The translations under genes were made by a program, and so were the position numbers. The notes below the pieces were generated by a model. The model saw nothing but the letters and a program-made list of their open reading frames with translations, had not been told where the DNA came from and searched no databases. Shown here one piece after another: positions 24,713 through 35,870 of a DNA stretch of 64,000 bases. The stretch is taken from assembly GCA_021018815.1 (NCBI GenBank), contig JAITYX010000084.1, positions 2,356,001 through 2,420,000 on the forward strand, read 5' to 3'. The DNA is from Talinum fruticosum (lineage: Eukaryota; Streptophyta; Magnoliopsida; Caryophyllales; Talinaceae). Each line of letters starts with the position of its first letter. The first letter of the stretch is position 1.

Positions 24713-26663
24713 TGTAGACACCTCAATGTGTCACTCTTATCTCTTTTACTTCTATATTTTATTTTGTCGGCCTGGTGATGAAATCCCGATCCTATTTGTA
24801 GATTCGAATCACGGTCGAGTCTAATTGGTGTGACGGAAGCTAATAAACTACAAAAAACCTTTTAGCACCAAAAAACAACCTAATTTGCTTTGGGCTGGTC
24901 CACAAACCCATTTCTTTCGGTCAATCCAAGCCCGGGTCAACGCTCAAGGTCAACATCTCGGCGACACCGCGTATCAAGCCATGCTACATGCTAAACGTTG
25001 CGTTTCATCTTCGAGCATCTAATCGAGACACGGTGCTTAATTCGTCCGTACAACGTCGCATTGACCGGCACCGTGTTCATGTAAAACCTTTCCAAAACGC
25101 TGCGTTTTACTCCAAGAGTCCAACTATGACATAGAGCTCAACTATACAAAACGAAGTTGTTCTTGGCCGAGCACCGCGTTTCAAGGGAGCTTAGCCCAAA
25201 CATTGCGTTTTGCTCTAGAGACCAAGCGTAACACGTGATGATGATTTGACCAGCCATTTCTTGACCAGCACCACGTGTCTCGGTGTTATCCGTGGGATCC
25301 GGTTCAAGGAAGATTTGGTCCGATTATTTAAATTTTTGGCTGGTTAGTTGCTTCATTTTGGACGAGTTGTTTAATGTGTTCCTTAGGTTATTCATGACCT
25401 AATCTTTCACAATAAATAGAGAGCTTAGGCTTTCATTTTGTAAATGGCCATTTCCTATGCCAAATGCTTGCTATACTTTGCTAAAATCGACTAAGAGCTA
25501 TTGATCGCTTTACGTATCCGATCTCTTTGTTTCCTTTCGGCTAATCCACACTACAATACCAATATTCGATCCCTAATCCTTAATTATTCACATACATCAT
25601 TTTACCTTCATTAAAATCCAAAAAGCCACTTTCGGTTCAACACCGCCACGTTTCAAAATCCGTTTCGAGATCAAGATCTACAAGTGGGACAACTCTGAGG
25701 GCGCAAGATTTGTATTCAATCCTTTACGGTTTAGTTAATTTATGCTATTTATTACTTTTTGTATTGTGTAGAAAAGATGTAATTGCTTTTTAATTCCTCC
25801 TCGCCCGTTGTAATCATTTTATTTCTTTCTCTTTCCTTTTCATTTTTCTTTAATGCTTTTATTTACTACTTTCTTATCTCGCTTTTATCGCTTTCATAAG
25901 CATTCCTTGGTTGATTTAAATTCATATTTAATATGTTGTATGCTTTCCTAAACACTTTTCTTAAACTCACATCTCATATTAGTAAAGGTCCTACGTTTCA
26001 TACCTTCGCCACCGAATCTAGATTCTCGGTTCTAGACCGATGGAATCAAGTTTTAAACCTCTTTTAAGCTCGAGTCTTTTCCATAGTAAGATTGAAAGAG
26101 TCTTTTATTTATTTTGTTAGTTTTTATCCCCTTAAACTAACTGGCGACTCTATTTTTCTTTTTTATTTATCTTTATTTTGCTCCTTGCAATTTTTGATTG
26201 AAAATGACAAAAGAAAAAGAATTTTTATTTCCGACAGTTTGAGCCATGGACCGAGACCGATCACCTCGGTCATGGCCCATGGCCGGCACCAGCCACCATA
26301 CCATGCTAGCTCTTGCCGGCGCCGGACGGTCACTGGGAAAGGATTTGGTCCAAGCCGGTGTTTTTACACCGGTTTGGCCAAAAACCTTGTGACAGAGATG
26401 ACTTTATTCTATTTTGTTATTTTCTTAAGTTGTGAAATAACATCCCGAGGCGTCTAAAAATAATGATTAAAAAATTGCCAATCACCTTTACTTAATCTAT
26501 TTTAAATTAGATTACAAAAATCGAAAATCCTAATAAGAGATACATCCCTATTTTTAAAAATCATCTTCTAGAAACTATCTTCTAAAATATCATCTTCAAA
26601 GAAAAAGAAACCCTCACCTTCATGGAGAAATTCGGTCCCGGGGACGGGGCCGTGGTTCCTACA
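24713..26663 (+). repeat. 3' LTR of E1 (LTR-a), about 1.95 kb
   Basis: Begins TGTAGACACCT and ends GTGGTTCCTACA, matching the LTRs at 30121-32103 and 50839-52850. It contains a degraded TATA region near 25405 (CACAATAAATAGAG), a primer-binding-site-like motif at 26141-26150, and a hairpin at 26350-26377. It abuts an inverted, truncated LTR at 26664. Confidence 0.9.
26350..26377 (+). promoter_or_regulatory. conserved LTR hairpin (LTR-a)
   Basis: CCAAGCCGGTGT-TTTT-ACACCGGTTTGG folds into a 12-bp stem with one G-T pair. Counterparts lie at 31774-31799, 51144-51171 and 26684-26710, with compensating changes in 31774-31799. Confidence 0.65.
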
Positions 26664-27690
26664 TCTACCGCAAGGTTTTTGGGCCAAAAGGTGTGAAAAC
26701 ACCAGTTTGGAGTGACCGGTCGGTGCCAACAAGAGCCAGCACCATCCGGTCGCCGCCGCCGACCATGGGTCATGATCGAAGGGTAAGTCTCGAGTCCATG
26801 TCTCTGGCTGTTAGAATGCAAATTGGTTTGGTCCATTTTTAATAAGTTAGAAATACGAGAGATGCAAATTTAGAGAAATAAAAGAGAAAAGGAGAGTCTC
26901 CAGTCAATTTGAAAAGCAAAAACTAACAAAAATAAAAAAGATATACTCTTCCAATCTTAGTATGGGAAAACTAAGGTAGAAAGAGGTTTAAAATTGACTC
27001 CATCGATCTAGAACTAAGAATCCGAGTTCGGGGAGAAGGTACAAAATGTAGGGATAAGCCCTTCTATTCCGCCCATCAACATACGGTCTCTACCGGTTTG
27101 AATTGTGATTTAAAAAAATAATATGTTTCAGACAGGCACACAACATATTAATATAGAAATTAAATCAACCAAACATGCGAAGAAAGCAATAAAGCAACGA
27201 ATAAAGTAGTAAAGGAAAGCGATAATGGAAAGCAAAAAGAATCGCGATAAAAATAAATTACAACGAGCGTGAAGGAACTAAAAACGATTACATCTTTGAG
27301 TCCACAATATGGAAAGCAATAAAAAAGAAACAATTTAAACAAAACGTACATATCGTACATGAGTTGAGCTCCCTAAGGTTGTTAAACAAACGATGGATGC
27401 ACAAGGCTGAAGTAAGGTTTTTGTGAGATTTGTGTCGGTAAAGTAGTGCACGAAAACGATGAAGGCTAGGAGATGGAATGCAATAGCGGGATTGTTTTAG
27501 AATGTGATGAGGATTAGCTTAAAAGGAGCTAAGAGATCGGAATACCGTGAAGCATTCAGTAGGTCTTAGTTTGATTTCGATTGCATGCAGCAAGGTTATC
27601 GACCTCTCCTCAAATGAGAAACTAAGCTCTCTGTTTATAGAGAAAAGATTAGGTCACAAAATGGCCTAAGAAATGAGCAAACAGATCGTC
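26664..27690 (-). repeat. truncated minus-strand Tat LTR (LTR-b)
   Basis: Matches the part of the element C 5' LTR from about 51122 to about 52300. Shared landmarks are the hairpin GGTGTGAAAACACC, CTTAGTATGGGAAAACTAAG near 26957, and a TATA-like GTTTATAGAG near 27640. Both ends are missing: the left end at the LTR-a border, the right end near 27690 where antisense gene 1 of element B begins. The right border is approximate. Confidence 0.75.
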
Positions 27691-27699
27691 CAAAGTTGT

Positions 27700-29350
27700 A
27701 AAATCAGACAGGCCAGAATCATAAAAACGGATAAAATCGGCTTAAATCGAAAATCCCTTGAGAGGGGCCGAGGATCGTAGAGCCGGCCTTAAGATGTTGT
27801 CGTATGGGAAAATAGACCTTCCTGCTTTGGCTGAACACTGGAGCAAAATGTAGCGATTTGGCAAAAATATACCTTGAAGCAAGATACCAACAAAATCCAA
27901 AAGGACGTTCAAACAAGATCCTTCGTTCACTCAATGCTTGTGCCACAAGGACATTTTGAGGAAGTTGGAGTTGGGCCCAAGGATGGAAGTTGGCCTGCAT
28001 AAGAATTATAAAGAAATCAGCTAACAAGAATAAAAGGCAACAAGAAAACGAATGAAAAACGGTGAATATTCAGGGTTGGAGTCCACCACAGGAGGCCCCA
28101 CAGGCAGTGGCACAGGCTGTGGGCAGGGTCAGAGAGCTAAAAGTGTGATAAAAAGCTTTCTTAAGCATATCTTGAAGCAAATTTTGAGAACAGAAGCAAC
28201 ATACCGAGTCTACATGGTTGAGGGTTGATCTCAAGAAGTCTATTCCATAAATATTAGGATGTTGAAGATAGACTTTAGCCCATGATACGGATGCCGAAAA
28301 CACGGGTTGATTTGTTGAATCGGGAGAGAGATGTGGGAAATATTCGTACAACCACGGCTATAGTTTGACAAATCAAGTAAGGTTTTTATCCACAGAAGAT
28401 GAAAAAGTGTATATATTAAAGAAAAGGAGAACTTGAGCATACCTCAATAATCTTCCATAAAGCATTCAAAGGTAGATAATTGGTGAAGTCCGACTCCGAT
28501 TTTGTATGTCGTACACCAGCACAGAGGCCCCTAATGAGGCAAGTGCATGAGGGAGCACCCCAATTGAGCTCCTTTATTTTATTGAGATCTACAAAGTTCA
28601 CTAAATAATGAACGTGAACTTTAGCAACTTGCTCGAGAGAAGAGGATTGTACTCAATAGAAGGGCAAGCACAATCCGGACTTGATATTGGGGAGAATGTT
28701 AAGGCTAGAAAATAATGTCCTCAAAAGCCTCAAAAAGGACATTATACTTAAAGTGATTACTATGAGGAAATTTGTCGGCTACGAGAACTAAAAAGTTGAC
28801 GGTTTTTTAGAAATTTCGGTCATAGGCTAGAGATTCTCTCGAAAAGCCCAAACCCGGATAAAACAGCAAAATCAAAAGGAATTGTGGTCATCTCACCAAA
28901 AGGAAGGTGAAATGTGTTTGTAGTATCCCGAAGCACTCACTACTCGGCCCAAGGGGATCCCTCTCCCTCTTATCGGTGAGATGGTATAAATCAAGGTAAA
29001 GAGGTCCAAACCCGACATTATACATGACATCCTTAAGAGGAAAATTCATCCTCCCACATGTCTCTATGAATTCGGAAATGGCTCTACTACTTCGAACCGA
29101 GCCTTCTTGCAAGACAAAATGCAACAAGATTTTGGTTAAAGAGTTACTCTTCATGAGCAAATGAAGAAGTTTACGTCGATTAGCTTACCAAAGGGGAAAT
29201 AACCAGCGAGGAAAGGTGATTTTCGGCCTCAACTAAAAGGTCATCCGGATTCCGTTCACTTTTGGGGCGCCATTCTCGCTCGAGGAAATAGTCTTGAGTA
29301 ACCTTCTGCGCCCTAGATCTTCCAACATGATGAGCTCTTCTTCTAGACAT
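27700..29350 (-). pseudogene. antisense gene 1, plant-mobile-domain-like (element B copy)
   Basis: Best-preserved start of this gene family. The ATG at 29350 begins MSRRRAHHVGRSRAQKVTQD, and exon 1 ends at a donor GTAAGC (29183-29188). Exon 2 holds RSSRAISEFIETCGRMNFPL, DVMYNVGFGPLYLDLYHL, then TNTFHLPFGEMTTIPFDFAV near 28900, the core PMD-like motif. Next come KIKELNWGAPSCTCLIRGLC with NALWKIIEV (28601-28416), EYFPHLSPDSTNQPVF (28351-28070) and ANFHPWAQLQLP (28027-27742). Exons are separated by intron-like AT-rich stretches. The 3' end is lost at the junction with LTR-b. PMD proteins occur both as host genes (MAIN/MAIL1 family) and in plant transposons; the role here is unknown. Confidence 0.7.
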
Positions 29351-29474
29351 TTTGAAGACAAGAGATATTTGAGAACCAACTAGTTTTTAAGAAGGAGCAA
29401 AGTAAGAAACCACAAGAGGATAACAAGAGTAAGAAGAGGAGTAAGTGTGCAAAATGAACACAGCGAACCATCCC

Positions 29475-29482
29475 TTTTTATA
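29475..29482 (-). promoter_or_regulatory. TATA box of antisense gene 1 (element B copy)
   Basis: The minus strand reads CCTATAAAAAGGGATGG, a consensus plant TATA box 125-132 bp upstream of the ATG at 29350. The element C copy has CTATGAAAGGGG at the same distance (33200-33211). Confidence 0.7.
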
Positions 29483-30106
29483 GGAAAATTTGGTCAAGGT
29501 AGCCAAGCATATAAGATAAGGGTCTACTAAGTAGTGGGGCACCAAGAGATTCCGGCGAGGGCACATCGGGGCCAGGCTTGCCAAAGGCTGGCCGAGCACC
29601 GGCCACGAGGAACCAAGAGGTCCAATCGGTGACAACCTTGCAGCCTAGCCCACCTCTCTAGCCTATGCAGCTTTGTGTAACGGAGGCATGTGACCTTTGT
29701 CCTCTTGTGCATGCAAGTGGGAATTTTCGGGCCCACTAATCGGCTTCTCCGGAACAATTTTATCGATCTATTTTCGATCTGAATTATTCGAGTAAAACAT
29801 TGAACTTTTGTCAATTTAATTATACACTAATAAGTATGTTAGTACGAGTAGATTATTTAGACAAGCTTCGGATCAAAGAACGATCGAAGTTTCGGCATCA
29901 AAATATACCAAGCTTCAGGCTCGATCAAGCCAAGCTTAGAATCTTCTTACCGGACTTCGAACACATGCATTGCGACCAAGTTCGAGGCTTTATTTTGGAG
30001 TTCCGGAGTACAACCAATTCCAAGTATCACATAATACCTAATATCAAAAATTAAGGTAAGTATCCTTTAGTGTCTACTCGACCCTTCGTCTTTTTAGACT
30101 CGGTTA
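29483..30106. other. spacer between antisense gene 1 promoter and polypurine tract (element B)
   Basis: No gene. GC-rich at 29540-29720, then AT-rich; it matches 24340-24700 of E1 in part and 32603-33200 of element C in inverted orientation. It presumably holds the upstream promoter sequence of antisense gene 1. Confidence 0.5.
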
Positions 30107-30120
30107 AAGTGGGGGCTAAC
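30107..30120 (+). promoter_or_regulatory. polypurine tract (element B)
   Basis: AAGTGGGGGCTAAC directly before TGTAGACACC, identical to the tract of E1. Confidence 0.85.
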
Positions 30121-30807
30121 TGTAGACACCTAAAAAGTGTCGTCCCTTATCTCTTTATTTCAATATTATATTCTGCTGGCCCGATAATGAAATCTTAAGT
30201 CATGTTTGAGGATTTGGATCTTAGACTGTGATTGATTAGTGCGACATAAACCAATAAACCACAAAAACCCCAACACTAAATGAATAGCCTTTTGTCTTGG
30301 GTCCGTCCACAAATCCCCTTTTCTTTCGGGCGATCCAAGAACCAGGTCGAGCCTTAAGAGACAATGGATTCTAGTGCTGTGTGTCGGAAAATTCCAAGTT
30401 CGGAATACGCATTTTACTTTTGTCAAAATCGGACGAGGAGTCGAAGACCTAAAGACGACGTTAAAGGGTTGCATTTCATGATCACGAACATCAAAGTGTT
30501 GCGTTTAAGTTCCATAAGACAGTCCACGTGAGACTAGGAACTTCCCCTCTCAAAACGACGTCGTGTTCGGCGCTCGCCTTTAGAAGCATTAAGTGGAACA
30601 CTGCGTTTTGGCTTAGAGAATCCCTTAGAGACACGATAAGGCACGGAACCCTAGGGACACCCGGGTGGGCGACGCCCGCTAAACGGGTTCTATCCAGGTT
30701 CTATCACTTACTTATCCAGTTCAATCTCTTAGGATTTGGCCCAGTTCATTTTTCCGCTATATGCTCTCATTCCCAACCCTAGGTCATTTGTGACCTAGGT
30801 CTTCTCC

Positions 30808-30815
30808 TATAAATA
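30808..30815 (+). promoter_or_regulatory. LTR promoter TATA box (LTR-c)
   Basis: TATAAATA about 690 bp into the LTR, at the same place as TATAAATA on the minus strand at 52204-52211 in LTR-e. It is the likely core promoter of the element transcript. Confidence 0.65.
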
Positions 30816-31773
30816 GAAAGCCTTGGCTCTCATTCCCATACAGACTTCTGCCTTAGCCTCGAGCTGCAGAAAGCTACCCCGAGTAGTGATATCTAAACGT
30901 CACTCTGCCGAAATCATGACTCATTCAACTTCTCTCTACTCACCGTCGTTGAATCCGTGCAAAGAGCTAAAGAATATTCAATTATTATGATCTCTCGGGC
31001 ACTTATTCAACTTATTGTTACTATACCCTTCACACATATTTCACAAAAACAAGCCCTTTTTTCATTTGCTTGTTGCCGTTGCATCAAGAGATCCACTGTG
31101 GAGATCTAGATTAGCAAGGTGGGACAACCTGAGGGAAATTGTTCAGCCTTTAAATGGTTTATTTATTTTTATGCTTTTATCGCTTTCCATATTGTGGATA
31201 TGAGATGTAATGGCTCTTTTTAATTCCTCCTCGCCCGATGGAATTCTTTTAGTTTCCGCTTTTCTTTTCTTTATCGTTTTCTTTACCGCTTTATTTATTA
31301 TGTTTGGTTGCTTTTATTTATCATCGTAATATGCCGCTTGCTTGTTTATTTTACATCATTTTAATCTACTACTCGAATTAGTAATGGTTGTCTTCGGACG
31401 AGCGGAACAAAAGGGTTTTCCCTACGTTTCGTACCCTCACCCCGAATCTAATTCTTGGTTCAAAGACCGATGGAGTATATTTTTAGCTTCTTTTAGTCTT
31501 AGTTTCCCATACTAAGATTGGAAGAGCAAGCTTTTGTTTTTGTTAGTTTTTCTTTCCTAAAAGCCGACTAGCGACTCCCTTATTTTATGCTTTGTTCTTA
31601 TTGAATTTGCATCCCGGTGCTTTCGATTATAGGAATAATAACAAATTGGTTCTCGGATCTCGTCAACCGGAGCGAGCTCGAGGCCGATTTGATCGGTCCC
31701 AGCCTCCGGCCGCCCCGCCACCACCGGGTACAAGCTCGCTGCGGCACTAGGTGCCTCGCAGAGCAAGCTTGAT

Positions 31774-31799
31774 CCGATTGGTGTTTTAACACCAATCGG
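31774..31799 (+). promoter_or_regulatory. conserved LTR hairpin (LTR-c)
   Basis: CCGATTGGTGTT and AACACCAATCGG form a perfect 12-bp stem around TT. Compared with LTR-a and LTR-e, several bases differ on both arms in a way that keeps pairing. Confidence 0.7.
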
Positions 31800-32103
31800 C
31801 CCTAAAGCCAAGCGGCAAGACCAAAGACCTTTTTCATTTTTTCTAGAATTAGTAAATGACATCCCGAGAATTCTAAAAATAAATTCTAAAATTAAAAAGA
31901 TTAATAAAATTACCATTCAAACTTTACCTAAATCAGATTTAATAAAATTCGAAAATCTTAATAAAAAGATTCATCCTCACTTTCTAAAATGCATCTTCAA
32001 AACCTTAAATTATTCTTTCCACTTTTCAAAACCTTTACTCCGAAAATGCTCATGGGGAAGCTTGGCCCCGTCCCTATGTGGGCCCGAGGCCGTGGTTCAT
32101 ACG

Positions 32104-32585
32104 GTTTCACTTAAAATATGCACGGTGGCGGGAGCCGGTCATGGCGTCATTTCGAGGGGAACATCTCATAGTCTCATGTGGGCTGTCTTAGAGCTTAAAC
32201 GCATCACTTTAATGCTCGTGATCATGAAATGAAACATTTTAACGTCGTCTTCATATCTTCGACTCCTTGCCCGATTGTACAAAAGTAAAATGCGGAATTC
32301 TAAGTTAGGAGTTTCCCGGTACACAGACTTGGACTCCGTTGTCTCGGGGAGGCTTTGCCCGAGTCTTGGATCATTTGAAAAAAAGGGGATTTTCAGATCG
32401 ACCCAAGCCAAAAGGCTATTTATGTGGTGCTAGGGGTTCTTTATGGTTTATCGGCTTCCGTCGCACCAATCAAACATAGTCCGTGATCTAAATCCTCAAA
32501 CGAGGACTTGGGATTTCATCATCCGGTCAATAGAATAAAATACAAAATTAAAGAGATAAGGGAAGACACTTTTTAGGTGTCTACA
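32104..32585 (-). repeat. truncated 3' LTR of element C (LTR-d)
   Basis: Ends AGGTGTCTACA (minus strand TGTAGACACCT). It matches about 52384-52850 of the 5' LTR, for example TTTCGAGGGGAACA and TGCTCGTGATCATGAAATG. The remaining ~1.5 kb are missing where element B's LTR begins. Confidence 0.85.
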
Positions 32586-32602
32586 ATTAGCCCCAGTTTG
32601 AC
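32586..32602 (-). promoter_or_regulatory. polypurine tract (element C)
   Basis: The minus strand reads CAAACTGGGGCTAAT beside TGTAGACACC, slightly diverged from the AAGTGGGGGCTAAC of the other copies. Confidence 0.8.
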
Positions 32603-33330
32603 CAAGTCTAAAAAGACGAAGGGTCAAAGTAGACACTAAAGGGCACTTACCTCGATTACGTGCAACAATTTTTTATATTAATTGTTGCGTAATATCTAGA
32701 ATTAGTTTCGTTGAACTTGAACTCCAAAAAGAGGTGCGATACATGCGTTCTAAAGTCCGGTAAGAGAGTCCTAAGCTTGGCTTGATCAAGGCTCGAAGCT
32801 TGGTACATTTTGATGCTAAAACTCCGATCATTTTTTTATCCGAAGCCTAGCTAAATAATTTGATATATTAACATACTTGTTAGTGGATAATCAAATTGAT
32901 GAAAGTTCGATGTTTTGCCTGAAAAATCTGATATGAAAAGGCTAATTGGTGGGTCCAAGAGCTCCCACTTGCATGCATAAGGTGCCAAGAAGTCACATGC
33001 CATGGCCGATGGAACCGTACAAGCTAGGCCACCAGCTAGGGCTACAAAGCTGTCGTCGATGGGACACCACGGTACCTCGTGGTCGGCATCGGCTAACCTT
33101 TGGCATCCCCGGCCTCGGTGTGCTCTGCCGGATTCCCTTGGTCTCCCACTAATTTTTTACTCTTGTCTTGTATGCTTTGTCTGGCTTAACCGAATGGGCC
33201 TATGAAAGGGGTGCTCGATGTGTTCATTTTGCACACTTGTTCCTTCTCTTGCATTCTTTCCTTGCTCTCGTGCTCTCGCACTTTGTTCTCTTTGAAAATT
33301 TTGTTGGCTTCGAGAAATCTTCTCTTCACA
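32603..33330. other. upstream region of antisense gene 1 (element C)
   Basis: No gene. Contains the equivalent of the TATA box at 33200-33211 (CTATGAAAGGGG, one base from consensus) and a leader with TTCATTTTGCACACTTG, also present upstream of the element B copy near 29440-29460. Confidence 0.5.
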
Positions 33331-34434
33331 ATGTCTAGGAGAAGAGCTCATTTTGCCGCGAGGTCAAAAACCGAAAAACTTATCCAAGACAACTTCCTCG
33401 AACGAGAATGGTGTCCACGAACGAGTGGAACCCAAATGACCTCTTGGTGGAGCCCGAGAGTCACGCTTCTTCTCATGTTATCACTCCTTTGGTAAGTTAG
33501 TTGTCCTAAGTTTCTTCCTTTGCTCATTTAGAGTAGTATTCTTGTTGGATTTTTGTCTTGCGAAGGGCACAATTCGAAGTAGTGGAGCTATTCCCAAGTT
33601 TATGGAGACGTGCCAAAAATGAACTATCCACTTGAAAATGTCATGCAAAATGTTGGGTTTGGTTCCCTTTTCCTTGCTTTAAATCACCTTTGGAATACGA
33701 GAGAGTGGGATCCTATTAGGGCAATTTAGTGAACGTTTTGGGAAACCAAGTAACACTTTCCACCTTCCCTTCCGGAAATGACCATAACTCCTTTTGATTT
33801 TGTTGTTTTGTTCGGTTTGGGCTTCTCTAGGGATCCTTTAGCTTATGACCGGAATTTGTATAAGGACCGTGACCACCTTCGCCACCTTCTCGGTCCCGTA
33901 GCTAATAGGTTTCCTCAAGAAAATTCCTTTAAATACATCGTTCTTTTGGGCGCTTTCGAAGATGCTTTGTTATGGATTTGTCATTCTCCTCAATAACAAG
34001 GTCGGATTGTGCCGACTCTTTTATTGAGTATGGTGCTCTTTTCGACCAAGCCTCCAAGGTTCACGTTCATTATTTGGTGAGCTTAGCGGACCTTGATAAA
34101 ATAAAGAAGCTTAACCGGGGTGCTCCTACATATGCTTGCCTCATTAGGGGTCTCCGTGCCGGTGTATGATACACAAAGCCTGAGATAGATTCAACGAATT
34201 ATCTTTCATTGTGTGGTTTGTGGAAGATTATTGAGGTATGCTCAAATTCTTCACTTCTTTCCCACGTATTTTTCATCCGGTGTGGATAAAAAATCTTACT
34301 TGATTTGTGATAATGTAATCGTGGTTGTACGAGCAGCTTCCGCACCTTGCTCCCGATCCAACAAATCGTCTCGTCTTTCCGGCCTCTATGTCATAGGCTA
34401 GGATCTACCTTCAACAGATCCTCCATTCATAATA

Positions 34435-34633
34435 CACTACCTAAAAAAAATCAAAATAGCGACAGAAATTCCAATGAAAATTCTCGTAGGAATTCCTCCG
34501 AAAAACGGAATTCGACGAGAATTCTCGTCGAAGTTCCAAAAAATTAAAAAAATCGTCGAAATCCCCGTCGAAAAATTCCGACAAGAAATTTGCGTCGAAA
34601 ATTTCCGTCAATATTTTTATGTTTTTTGTAGTG
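34435..34633. mobile_element. CACTA-type MITE, 199 bp
   Basis: Starts CACTACCTAAAAAAAA, ends GTTTTTTGTAGTG (inverse CACTAC) and is flanked by the 3-bp duplication ATA (34432-34434, 34634-34636). The interior has GCGACAGAAATT and several GTCGAA/TTCGAC motifs like the subterminal repeats of the full CACTA element at 39672-43803. It interrupts antisense gene 1 and must be younger than element C. Confidence 0.85.
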
Positions 34634-35769
34634 ATATTGGCTTCTTGAAATCAGCCTTTAACCGTGTGACCTCGATATGTCTCTTTAAGCTCAAAAATTA
34701 ACCTCAAAAATATGCCCGGAAAATTTTTGCTTCACTAATTAGCCAGTTGCCCTTGCCCACTACTCGTGGTGGACGCGAGCCTTGGTTATGCCTGGTTTTT
34801 GCCCATTTTCTTTTTTTTTTTTTCTTGTTTGCTTGTTTCTTGATAAATCATGTATGTGCGAGCCAATTTTCATCCTTGGGTCCAACTCCAACTCCCTCCA
34901 AGAGTCACCATTGCACGGGAATTAAGTGATCTTATTTTAAGGTCCTTTTGGGTTTTGCTTGGTATCTCGGTGAGAGGGTCACACCTCAAATTCAAGTTAA
35001 CACATGGCCTCCTTTGGTTCCGGTTGATCCGCCCCAAACCATGTTTTACCTTCGATTTCTTCCTCCACAAGAGCAAGCCGCTGCGGCTATCGGGTATCCT
35101 TATACCCAATTTTTGAATTTGTACATATCTTATGCACGCCATGCGAGTTGGATAATGACCCACCTAGTGAGTTCTAACTTCCTTTCTTTCTTTCATATAG
35201 TTGAATTTCTTGTATTGAAATTAACTTCATCATTTGATAACTTACTCCGGAGGATATCCCACATGCCTAGTCTTGATGTGGATGTTACACGGCCCAGGGA
35301 ATCTCCACCTTATGTGAGGATTCTCGAAATTTCGAGGAAAAATGTGTTGGGCATCCTTTCCCCGAAACTGTCGCGGGGTAAGAGTTTCATGCTCTTCGCT
35401 TTTAGTAGTATGCTAAAAGTATTTTACTAATGTCATTGAATGAATTGTGTAGTATGATTGGCAGCAACTCCGAATCATGTCCATTAGGCTTCAATCTGCT
35501 CTTCGCGGCATCAAAAATTTCCTCACCAGGAGATCTTTGCCAACCTTCGGGTAACTCTCTAGTTAGTGGAGTGCTAACATTATCGATCTTTTATTAGGTG
35601 TGCTACTAACTCTTTCATTCTTGTAGAGACGGCGATCTAGAGCGTCTTCATCGGGAGGCTTCCTTGGTGGATCGGAGCACACACCCAACAATCCAACCAG
35701 CAAGCGCCTTCCGGTGGTCCACCGAGGCTGGTATATCCCGACATTCATCACGGCATACCCATCGTGGGA

Positions 35770-35870
35770 GTACGTCCGAGCGGGGCCTAACACTTCTAAG
35801 CCTAGTACGTCCGAGCGGGGCCTAACACTTCTAGGCCTAGTTCGTCTGCGGCGCGGGGCCTAATTTTGAT
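35770..35870 (+). repeat. 36-bp tandem repeat in antisense gene 1
   Basis: Two good copies and one partial copy of a unit beginning TACGTCCGAGCGGGGCCTAA, period about 36 bp, hence in frame; within the serine- and glycine-rich C-terminal part of the protein. Confidence 0.7.

Larger units (their letters stand above)
1..26663 (+). mobile_element. Tat-lineage Ty3/gypsy element E1 (plus strand, interrupted)
   Basis: Plus-strand gypsy retrotransposon in three pieces: 1-1639 (RT and RNase H), 10681-10971 (linker towards integrase) and 19532-26663 (integrase, antisense genes, 3' LTR). The pieces were joined by comparison with the minus-strand relative at 32104-52850, which carries the same blocks in the same order. 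The 5' LTR, gag and protease lie left of the window. The gaps are filled by a Sirevirus and a second gypsy element. Coding parts are full of stops and frameshifts, so this copy is dead. Tat assignment rests on the long 3' region with antisense ORFs and on the style of polypurine tract and primer-binding site; it is an inference. Confidence 0.8.
27691..32103 (+). mobile_element. Tat-lineage element B, 3' part only (plus strand)
   Basis: Contains antisense gene 1 (minus), spacer, polypurine tract and a complete 3' LTR in plus orientation. Everything 5' of antisense gene 1, including 5' LTR, gag and pol, is missing. The left border is the approximate junction with LTR-b. Confidence 0.75.
30121..32103 (+). 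repeat. 3' LTR of element B (LTR-c), 1983 bp
   Basis: Starts TGTAGACACC and ends GTGGTTCATACG, where the other copies have GTGGTTCCTACA. It carries a clean TATA box TATAAATA at 30808-30815, the CTTAGT/ACTAAG inverted repeat at 31498-31516, a PBS-like CTAGCGACTCCC at about 31569-31580, and a 12-bp-stem hairpin at 31774-31799. It abuts the truncated inverted LTR-d. Confidence 0.9.

Noticed and set aside
26092..26457. 121-codon plus-strand open stretch in LTR-a
   Set aside because: Situated inside the LTR across the PBS-like motif and the hairpin, with no counterpart in LTR-c.
31557..31916. 119-codon minus-strand open stretch in LTR-c
   Set aside because: It lies wholly within an LTR and overlaps the conserved hairpin. 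The other LTRs do not keep the frame; no domain is visible.
33202..33495. 97-codon plus-strand open stretch starting upstream of antisense gene 1
   Set aside because: It only partly overlaps the true exon 1, in another frame; the copy B start (MSRRRAHH) defines the coding frame.
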